Source of the DNA: Dysidea avara
Lineage: Eukaryota > Porifera > Demospongiae > Dictyoceratida > Dysideidae
Reading direction: 5' to 3'
Assembly (NCBI RefSeq): GCF_963678975.1
Contig: NC_089284.1
Coordinates: 1,859,001-1,923,000, forward strand
DNA length: 64,000 bases
Part shown: in pieces, positions 55,601 to 64,000 of the stretch
Layout: each line of letters begins with the position of its first letter
Position numbering within the stretch: the first letter of the stretch is position 1
Position numbers and translations under genes: made by a program
The notes under the pieces: model-generated
What the model was told of the DNA's origin: nothing
Database searches by the model: none
The model's input: the letters and a program-made list of their open reading frames with translations, nothing else

Positions 55601-57860
55601 ACATGATATTTAAATTACATCAGCGTCTTCATGTTTATTGACACCATGAAAGTAGAATGGCTTTCCATTTATGAGGAACTCTGTTCCCTTCACCTCTACT
55701 GTCCTAAATCCCACTGGCTGGCGATAAATATCTTCTCCATATTGGACCTTCAGACAATTGATTTTACAACGATGCACATAATTACTTTAGCACACACACA
55801 AACATCTGTTATAAGAGTAAAGCTGAAAACATAGCCACTACAAGCACAAATCAATAAAAATAATTTACATGTAGAGTGTAGAGGTATGCCACTTCTCCAT
55901 ACTTAGACATTGTCCATGGCCACCACAACTTGGGGCTGTGTACCCTCAGCACAAAATCAGAATCATCTCCACCATACCGTGCAATCATGGTCCCATTTTT
56001 GTCCAATAGTTGAACATCAAATCCTCGTGGTCCCCCTGTCACATTTAGACTACAGTTAAGAATCCATTCTGAAGAGCCTTCACTGGTTGGCATAGTAACC
56101 AGCAACATGTCTTGAACACGAGCTGCAGACACTGAATGCAAGAGAACACGATGTTGGATGCCGGCATAATTGAAGAAGTCAAACTGCAAGTTTTGAATAA
56201 AAAAGCCACCGGGAGGATACCTGCAACATGTATGTCAATTAACACACAAAACAAAGATATATAACAAATGAATTTACTCATACATACCCTGAAATACAAT
56301 TTCCTGAATTTTAGCACGAAGTGTGCTATTGTCTATAAATCATTCATAGCTTCATGAATGTATTAACTATAAGTATTTGTTAATTGGTACAATAATTAGA
56401 GAGCACATGTGTATGTGCAGATGTGCACACACATGTCTTGCATCTGTTTGGATGATTGTATGTGTGTAAGGTTGTAGCCAACAAGTGGTCTATAGAAAAC
56501 ATACACACAGTATTAAAATACTACATACATTGGTCCACTGAGATATTCCACAGTACCACAGGGTAAGGTGGTAGGGGTCAATGTATTGTTCACGGCAACA
56601 GTAATACGATAGGGAGGTTGCTGACTAAATAAAATACTTGTTACATCGGCCTCAAATGGTAAGTGAGCTCCTTCGTGAACCAATATCTCCTGACCATTCA
56701 ACCACTACAATGTAAAAACATGACAAAACTGAAAACTGTGTTACTTACAAAATTACATTTAAAGCCTTGCGCTGAGAGGCAATGAAATTGTGGTAATGCC
56801 AGATACACACACCAGCAAAACAGGTCATACAAAATATATCTAATTCCTCTCAGTCAAAAAAAGCAGAAACAGAATGGAGACATGGAGATGTATACTATCT
56901 AATATAATATATACGTATATTAGTGATCTATATCACTGCAGGCAAACCACTGTTTCAAACTCTCAAAGTCATGAGATATCATGCTTAATGGTAATCATGC
57001 CTCTATGTTTGTGTGTACCTGGTATTTAGTTACACTGAAACTGCTAATAACAAATTTGTTGTACAATAATAAGCAGATGACACTGAAAATAGCAAGTCAT
57101 GCTGTAGTTACTACAACAAACTGTCACAACACATGACATGCACATCTGGTAAGAACGAACACATAACAGTGAAATTTCTAGACAGCTTCATGTTAATTGT
57201 AATGAAAAAGCCAAACACATATGTGCCATGAAACTCTATAACTCCAATGAATGCCAGGTACATCATGATGGTCTACCTTTACTGTTGTTATCTGCAGAAG
57301 ATCACAGATGATAACAGTAAAGGTGGACCATCATGTGTGTGCAGTGTACATAATTATGTCTGTTGTGTGCAAGGGATCAATTAGTGCACACTCACAACTA
57401 TGCAATAGTAGTGTACTCCTTCAAATCTCAGGTAGAGTCGTTGGTCAGCAGCTCCTCGTGGTTGTTGATAGAAGATACGGTCATACCATACCCACCCGAT
57501 GTGATCCCTAATACTACGATCTTGCGTTATGTCATTGTAACTGGATGGAACTGGCATATCAATAACCGGACCAGCCTGTAGTAACATCAGGCATGCCGAT
57601 TACCATGAGGATAATAATAATAAATCAAATCAGTCAGCAAGAATAAATACCTCAGAGAGCGGTTGCATGTACCATTTCTCAGTAAATCCTTGATCAGGAT
57701 CCGTGGACACCCGGAAATTCCATATCCCAGCCAAATCAACTATGATTCGACTTTCTGATTCCTGTGGGTACAGACCGGCTGCGGAATTCGTTATCAGACC
57801 ACTGCTTATCACAACCACAAATAGCACTAATTTTACAGGGAATTCTTCCAGATGTAACAT
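52686..57860 (-). CDS. GUSB: Beta-glucuronidase (lysosomal, glycoside hydrolase family 2)
   Basis: Exons: 57860-57651, 57575-57396, 56704-56529, 56220-55869, 55747-55619, 55562-55387, 55289-55140, 55088-55004, 54888-54712, 54653-54621, 52970-52868, 52816-52686; 633 residues (human 651). A signal peptide covers residues 1-27 or so (hydrophobic [12 protein letters not shown]), then LYPQES as in human. The sugar-binding domain has [14 protein letters not shown]. The TIM barrel has [25 protein letters not shown], the acid/base Glu445 in SLANEP and the nucleophile Glu534 in [23 protein letters not shown] and [18 protein letters not shown] close it. The enzyme removes glucuronate from glycosaminoglycans. 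The 33-bp exon 10 is small but in phase and aligns ([11 protein letters not shown]). Only 106 bp separate its stop from the HGH1 start on the same strand. Confidence 0.95.
52971..54620. other. GUSB intron 10
   Basis: No exon is seen. It includes the micro-palindrome at 53482-53509 and CTCTATTAGAGTA-type motifs (53738-53790). A direct echo of GTTTCTGAAA/CAGTGGCAGATCTAGG-like text near 53530-53560 and 54000 suggests another old repeat. Confidence 0.5.
53482..53509. mobile_element. 28-bp micro-palindrome with 8-bp direct repeats
   Basis: AAGAGTTCA...TGAACTCTTG is flanked by GTAATATC on both sides (53474-53481 and 53510-53517). It is the shortest of the three copies with CAAGAGT/ACTCTTG ends. 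Confidence 0.7.
57265..57335. repeat. 31-bp-arm inverted repeat in GUSB intron 2
   Basis: CATGATGGTCTACCTTTACT (continuing GTTGTTATCTG) is inverted at the right as CAGATGATAACAGTAAAGGT (continuing GGACCATCATG), with about a 9-bp loop. The arms differ at two or three bases. No target duplication is evident. Confidence 0.75.
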
Positions 57861-58070
57861 ACTCTCGTACCAACTGCAAATTATTCGGTCACAGTGGGGC
57901 GCGCGTAAAAGGTCATAATTATTTTATGCTATTTGGTTATTTGACAGCTAGCTATTAGTTTGCATGTCAGTGCATATGGCTTCGTATTATGGTAGCGTGA
58001 CTTCCTGAAAGAAACCCGAGACAGAAACCCTTTGCCCTGATAAATAGTGTTTGAGTAGCATACAGTGGCA
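57861..58070. promoter_or_regulatory. Bidirectional promoter between GUSB and the PH-domain gene
   Basis: 210 bp separate the divergent start codons. No TATA box was identified. Confidence 0.5.
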
Positions 58071-59232
58071 ATGTCTATGGACAAGAACGACTCTTTCTCA
58101 TCCCTGGATAACCTGAATATTGTTGAAGAAGACGAGCCAACAGCAGCAATGCCAATAGTTGTCACAACGGACAGCGCCTTGACTACGTTCATGTCACAGT
58201 CGCCGCTCAGCCAGGGATACTTGTTCAAAGAGTCCAGCGTGCACAAGGCGTTTAACAAGCGTTATTTCGTACTCTACCAGCATTTGCTGGTGTACTACAG
58301 AGAAATGGATCAGTTCATCAAGGGCAGTACTCCTGAAGCTAGACTGGTAAGAACAACGAATGCATTTTACATGTTGTTGTTGTTGTTTTGTAGTTAAGGT
58401 AGCTAGTTTTGTAGTTAAAGTACTTAGTTTGGTAGTTAAGCTAGTTAGAATTTTGTATTTAAAAACTCTTGTAATGAAAGTTTTTTTTTTTTTTTTTTTC
58501 AGCTTTTACATGTTTTATAAGCTTTTTTGGTGATTTGTGTGTATGGTGTTACCCGGTGTTATATAACCCAATATGCCGCCCAGAAAGGCATTGTTTTTGC
58601 ACACAGAACTACTATAGGCGTGGCGATATCACTTTGCTGTGGTTGTATGCGGAGATCTGGGTCGTTAACTTCCAAATTATGTATTGGTGGTCAGTGTAGA
58701 TTGCATTTGTATGGTTTCTTTGTTATCAGTATAGACACAGTCGTTTTTGTCTGTAGAAACATGCCAGTGGTGTTATCTACTTGTACGATTGCTACCTTAC
58801 CAAGCCAGATACATTACCTTATGGAGCAAAATTTTGTTTCATTTTACACACACCTCACAAAGAAAACAAAAGAAAGTAAGGCTGTTTGTGATCAAAATAG
58901 TCTTGTTGAATTGATTATCCTTTATACGTTTTAGGTCATTCAAGTTAGTATCAAAAACTAAACAAGACAAGCACATGTGGATTAGTTTGCTGCAAGCACA
59001 GAATCCCAAACTGTGTTGTGATCCATCCTCTACAACACATCAGTTTCAGCAAGTTTTCAAACAATCTGCATCAGTGTCATCTATTGATTCAGATGACTAC
59101 AAAGAACTTTGTATTAAAGTGGAATCCTGTCATATCAACCCTCGTACACATCGGAGCATGTCTGAAGTACTTATCAGGAGAAAAAGTACAGTGCAAATTC
59201 GACACAAATCTTCTGACTGTGGAGCTTTATGA
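58071..59232 (+). CDS. PH-domain protein 1 (tandem pair)
   Basis: Exons: 58071-58346, 58757-58875, 58935-59232; 230 residues. After an acidic N-terminus of about 47 residues comes one PH domain: QGYLFKESSVHKAFNKRYFV and LLVYYRE (strands 1-3), HASGVIYLYDCYL and GAKFCFILHTP (strands 4-6), and FKLVSKTKQDKHMWISLLQA (strand 7 and C-helix with its Trp). A Ser-rich basic tail follows. Exon 2 was found by alignment to the neighbour gene. Upstream frames at 58527-58934 are not in the right frame. PH domains bind phosphoinositides or proteins at membranes; the ligand here is unknown. No named family was recognised. A GTG six bases upstream is in frame but ATG 58071 is the better start. Confidence 0.85.
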
Positions 59233-59404
59233 TTATTTATATTTTTATATTCTATTAATTTATCACTTATTATAAATAGTGAATTGTGTATTATTCGTAA
59301 CTGGATTTCTTGAATTCTTAACGTAAATTAAAGCGGAAAGGCTAGCTTCCTATCGTAGTTCTAGTTAGAACTGTAGCTTGTTCAGTAGTGTAAAACAGGC
59401 AAGG

Positions 59405-61431
59405 ATGGCGCAGTCACAAGGTCATTGTTCGCTGCCGTCGAAAAAGATGCCGTTCGACATCCAGAAACCAATCGTATGTGGCCATCTTTACAAGCAGAAC
59501 AGAAAAGGAGGCTTCTTCAACAAACGGTATTTCGCCCTGTATCAACACTATTTAGTCTACTACGTTCACGAGGCAGATTACAAAAAGGATAAGGAGTCAA
59601 ACACATTACAGGTCTGTCTGAATGATTAACACATATTAAGTTTTACACACGTTGTCCTTACAGCACAGACATGGCGCGTACAATTTGGAAGGAGTTTTCT
59701 TGGGGCACTGCGAAAAGAAGCCACAAGGCGCCAAGTATTGCTTTATCATGCACACCCCTGCTCCGTGCAATAAGAGACGGTAAGAATGATTGTACGCGAT
59801 GTCACTTGTGCAAGTCTCACTGTATGGGAGCACAGTTTGAGAACATTTGTGTGTGAATTGCGAAACATCAAGTGGTGAATTGAATGTAGAAATGCCATAA
59901 GGCTATAACCAAATCAACTGTGAGATGGTTACTATTTTTTTTTTTTTTTTGCAGTGAAGTATTGCTAAATTGCGGTTCTCAAAGTGACCGTAAAATTTGG
60001 ATGGAGAAGATCCAGGCACAAAACGCCAAACTGACATCACATCATCATGACTCATCATCAGGTTCTGATAGCTCGCTAACTGTACCAAGAGGTCATCAAA
60101 GACAGCCCTCCGTTGGTGGTGAAGGTAAGGCCACTCCAAATGAATTCTCTGTTTCCCATTCTGGACTCAGGCATATTTGTATACGGACAGGCGGTCCATT
60201 TCCATTATAAGATTGGCAGCTTTACAAGCCATTATTTTCCTGGCTTAACCATGCATAAAAGTATTCTTAAGCTTTTATTAAGTTGCAAAAATAGTACAAA
60301 CATGAATCTGCACCAACTTGATAGAACTGCTGCCACTTTTACAAGATGGGTTTTACTGCAAGAATAACTTGAATAATGGAATATTTAGAGCTGACAGTAA
60401 CCAGATGCGGGTGGTAGACAGGAAACAGAATTTATTTGAAGTGGCCTAATGTATAAGTTGTTTGAAAACTGGATTGGTGGTGGTGCCCTATTCAATGACA
60501 AAGAGAAAAGGTTGTTTGGCTACAAGTGCACAGTAATACATACAAGCCATTGTGTCATCTCTACCAAGTTGTAAAACTGATCCCACGCTACTGTCTTTGT
60601 ATAATTGTTTATGTCCCATAAGGCCATAACATTGTGTTACCAGTATATAAATATAATAGGCTGGGCTTTTCCTGATATGAGGACTTTTGTTTCCTTCAAG
60701 ATAAAATTTAACACCTTGTAACTATTGCAGTGCATTTTATGCTACCACAGTAGTGTCTAAGTTGTTTACCATTAGCTATTTGCTTCCTTTGGGACTTCCT
60801 TAGTTATCATCTGGTGATTGGTCTTCTATGTATTTGCAGTAAATATGTTGTATATGTAATTGAGGTAGTAACAGCAGATCCTAATTACGGCCATTCCAGT
60901 TTGCAGTGACGGTATAACTGGGAAATATCTAATGATAATAATTCAATCTCTATATCAAAGCATTTGTAATAACATTTGAGAGTATGAGGTACATTGGAGC
61001 AAATCGTTGGACTGTCCTTCACTGAAACTTTTGCTGTATTGACATTATATGCATTTGAATCCTGGATTTTTTCCTTTCCTTGTCCCATTTTCTGTTTCAC
61101 TTTACTATAGCTACTGTAGATTAAGTAATGTTTAAGTCTATAGTTTCAGCTTGTTAGGTTAGGTAACCCAAAGGCTGCAGCACATATTGCTATCAGACCT
61201 TCAGTGCTGGTCACTGTAAAGCTCAATAACAATAGCATACATGTACACAAAAATAGCAGAAGCCATCTACTATACTTATTCTAATCATTCACTAGAGTGA
61301 AACAAATGCCCACTTTATAAAACAATACATAACAGCTCCATAAATATAATACCTATTGTCTCTTTGTAGGTGATATGAACGTGCAAGATGGTGACAGTGA
61401 TGAGGACTCAACACAATGTCAACTTGAATAA
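59405..61431 (+). CDS. PH-domain protein 2 (tandem pair)
   Basis: Exons: 59405-59611, 59664-59779, 59955-60124, 61370-61431; 184 residues. The PH domain has VCGHLYKQNRKGGFFNKRYF, YLVYYVHE, EGVFLGHCEKKPQGAKYCFI with MHTP, and EVLLNCGSQSDRKIWMEKIQ with AQNAKL. The C-tail is Ser/His-rich then acidic (DSDEDSTQCQLE). Shared intron positions and blocks (FNKRYF, GAK-CFI-HTP, -QAQN-KL) show it is a duplicate of the gene 172 bp upstream. The last intron (60125-61369) holds a SINE-tail-like block near 61180-61220 and no recognised gene. Confidence 0.85.
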
Positions 61432-61541
61432 TGTGCCACAACTTCCAATTATTTAACTGACTAATTTTTGTATTGATTTAAAAAAATACCTAACATTGTA
61501 CATATAGTGACAGTCAATATTATGCATCATGTATTGCTAAT

Positions 61542-64000
61542 CTAATCTCGTCCAAGTTGGTGGGTTTCTTGTGGTCGATCAACCCGGTATATTTTCTCAG
61601 CCAGTACTAAGATGGCATGGTACTCCACTTCTTCTGGGGTGGTGTCATAGTGGTAGTGGCCTCCATCACCATGGTTACTGAAACAGTGTGTGTGTTCAAT
61701 CCGCAGGTCAAGATCCTGCAACAACAGAAAACATGTAGCTTAGCTGGTTTTTAAACCCTAGAGTACTTGAGTTGTCCTGTGACTGGCTGAGTGAAAACCA
61801 GTTATTTTCACAAAATTTTATTTTGCTATAAAAACATATTGAAATAAATTGGGTAAAAACACATGTGCTACATAATTTATGAATATTTTAATTGCTTTAG
61901 CATGCACTGAAACTGAAAAAAAAATCTATATGCCAAAGTTGCATGCACCCTATAGAAAGTTCAACTACATTACAAGTCACCCTGTGGAGAGTTTGTTTTG
62001 TGTTTGTATAGCAAGACATGTACACATGAACTATGGGGACTCATTTACGAAGTACCCGAAATAAAGTTTAACGTCACCATTTCTTTGCTAGAATGGCCTT
62101 CTTTGTTCACACAGGGAAAGCTCTATACCTTAATTGATTTTCAAGAATAGAGAGCTATGTCATGTCTTTGTAGCTTGTTTCAGTTGTGAATTATGATCAG
62201 TTAATTAAGCACCTGTAATTTATTTACTGTATTGCTGCTGTACTATGACTTTTCCAACTGTCAGCACTATAAGACTATTCATAAAGCAGAATCTTTGGCT
62301 GTCCACTCCTTTGTTAATATAGATAACAGAGAAGAAAAAACAAGGAATGTGAGAAAATGACCAATTTTCGCTCAGCCAGTCAAGTTCAAACATTCATTGA
62401 CCTGAAATTGACAGTTGTTTTTCATATACATTTACTACAATCTCTGGACAAATGTACGTCTCAGAAATGTTTTCTTAAATGGCATGCCGTTCCTAATAAT
62501 GGTTTGTATGGTGGTGTGTTCATCGTGTTTTCATCCTAGCAGTAATTTATTTAACATGCCAGTCTGTATAGCATAAATGCACTAGTAGCAAGCATGACAT
62601 TGCACACTCCTATACATTGCCTTTTTTCCATGCCACAAAAGCTGCCTATTACAGAAATTAAGCATTACTACTAAAAGGCCTAATAGGAAGTAATGGAGAT
62701 ATTCATTGCTCCATTAACTATGTATGCATGCATCACTAAAACACCAATAAGCAGATAGAAATACCAGTATCTTAGCAATGACCACCATGCTGTAATAATG
62801 TATCATATCCTTGTGACATATGTTTTTTATACCACAAAACACATCACTGGTGTGTTGATGTTCTGACTAGTAATACAATATTAATAGTTTCAGTGTAAAT
62901 GGGTGGGTACGTTATGTGAACTGTTGTTTATAAGTCACTGCTGAACTCTAATCATATCGAACTCACTATCAGAAATGCTATATGCACATACAAGAAAAAT
63001 TGATGTACTCATATTTCAGTATGAAGGGCTTTTGTTTGGAGCATCACTACTTACAACACCTACATATCTAGAGTTTAATCCTAAGGATAAAAGATGGAAA
63101 TCTCTGCCCTAAAAGTGTTCTATGTCGTCTGAATAGCACCAACTCAGTAACCAACATATAAAGTGTCACAAATCATTGTTGACATCACAGTCAGATTTCC
63201 CGAACATTTCTCATGTAATTTAAGTTGACAGTGATGTACTTCTAACATCAAACCATTTTAGTGCAGAGAACAGATTGTACACTAGTTAAACAGAATAGTA
63301 TAATTCTACCCTATGGCCGAGAATGTAATTTGGTAAACCTGATTCGATATGCACCCATCCCCATTTGACTTTCCTGAAAGTAAAAAGAGTCTATTCTTAC
63401 CAGTTAAAATAGCAGCCATGTACTGGTCAGAAGTGCTTTTACTACTGTCACTACTGAGATGCCTGGTAGATAAATTGGTATTAAGTGACACTATAATTAT
63501 GATGACATGTATTTCCATCAGAAAACATTACAGTGCTTCAATGATGTGATCATGTTAACTAACACAATTACTGTAATTGCTGTAATGTTGGGTGATACTG
63601 TAATTTAATACTAACAGTAAAATACACATAATTACAGTAACTTCCTATAGTTATGTGCTGCTTACCGGGTCATGTGATACAAACTCACAGAGACACACCA
63701 ATGGGGCGGACATGTCATGGAAGGTTAGCCACTTGTTAATCTCTTCGGCAGTATTCAATGGCTTGTCTGAAAAATCTGGCTAAGTGAGGTAGACAAGCAA
63801 CAATACATTTTGCACAAATAACTGTATTGTAGACATACTGTACACTTTGTTACAGTACAATTTACACCACTTATCCTCACCATGATGTGAAGGTTAGCCT
63901 TGCCTTTGGCAATCAGAAATACCCCTCCCATTGCCACCGGTTTGTCACCATAGTGACTGGCCAACTGTTTTCTCATACAAGTGATGAAATTTTCTGGACC
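61542..64000 (-). CDS. C11orf54: C11orf54 (PTD012)-type zinc ester hydrolase, 5' partial
   Basis: Exons: 64000-63881 (cut by the window edge), 63779-63666, 61715-61542 (stop). The visible 135 C-terminal residues match the human protein's end: NFITCMRKQLASHYGDKPV, AMGGVFLIAKGKANLHIM, INKWLTFHDMSAPLVCL and the terminal ETHQLGRD. The metal-site region is EHTHCFSNHGDGGHYHYDTT, with the HTH and HYH histidines that bind zinc in the human structure as I recall it. Human protein has ester hydrolase activity and sits in nucleus and cytosol. The N-terminal half lies beyond the window. It converges on the PH-domain gene, with 110 bp between stop codons. Confidence 0.93.
61716..63665. other. Last intron of the C11orf54 homologue
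   Basis: It holds a single worn minisatellite-type unit near 61945-61990 (AAGTTCAACTACATTACAAG, TCACCCTGTGGAGAG). Otherwise I see no recognised element or exon. Confidence 0.5.

Noticed and set aside
58527..58934. 135-codon plus-strand frame in the first PH-domain gene
   Set aside because: The true exon 2 (58757-58875) lies in another frame, where GAKFCFILHTP matches the paralogue. The long frame is a shadow.

Overview
The window is nuclear DNA of an invertebrate animal. It is AT-rich. Its genes have many short exons and GT-AG introns, and it carries much transposon and simple-repeat DNA. The gene set (SEC14-like, PHKG, HPS4, CCNC, HGH1, GUSB, C11orf54) is metazoan. The repeats and the BEL/Pao protein style suggest a non-bilaterian animal, perhaps a demosponge. 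That placement is a guess, because nothing in the sequence names the species. Gene models were built by hand: splice sites were chosen so that GT-AG junctions keep phase and the joined protein follows the known family. Every exon length given in the models is phase-consistent. Layout: 1-19215 (+) is a 5'-truncated SEC14-like CRAL-TRIO/GOLD gene with 13 visible exons, whose long introns hold foldback elements, hAT-type non-autonomous transposons and minisatellites. 19216-27588 is repeat-rich intergenic DNA with a truncated LINE, a tRNA-headed SINE, TIR elements and one unexplained small Lys/Arg-rich frame. 27589-43008 (-) is the phosphorylase kinase gamma gene. Its penultimate intron (27991-37134) contains a whole but decayed BEL/Pao retrotransposon on the opposite strand, which itself carries two later insertions. 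42.7-64 kb is a compact cluster: PHKG and HPS4 are head to head with 76 bp between start codons; HPS4 is followed by an intronless cyclin C gene; cyclin C and HGH1 converge with 23 bp between stop codons; HGH1 lies 106 bp downstream of beta-glucuronidase; beta-glucuronidase is head to head with the first of two tandem PH-domain genes; the second PH gene converges on a C11orf54 homologue that runs off the right edge. The genes are housekeeping or organelle genes (glycogen control, lysosome and lysosome-related organelle biogenesis, Mediator kinase module, eEF2 folding, lipid exchange). They do not form one pathway. The most notable material is in the mobile DNA: a family of 28-48 bp micro-palindromes flanked by 7-8 bp direct repeats; a 94-bp foldback element with a 9-bp target duplication placed directly upstream of the cyclin C TATA-like box; two hAT-type elements with perfect 8-bp duplications; TTAA-flanked foldbacks, one nesting a micro-palindrome; and a composite element joining a 31-bp minisatellite to long inverted arms. 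No CRISPR array, rRNA or true tRNA gene was recognised.
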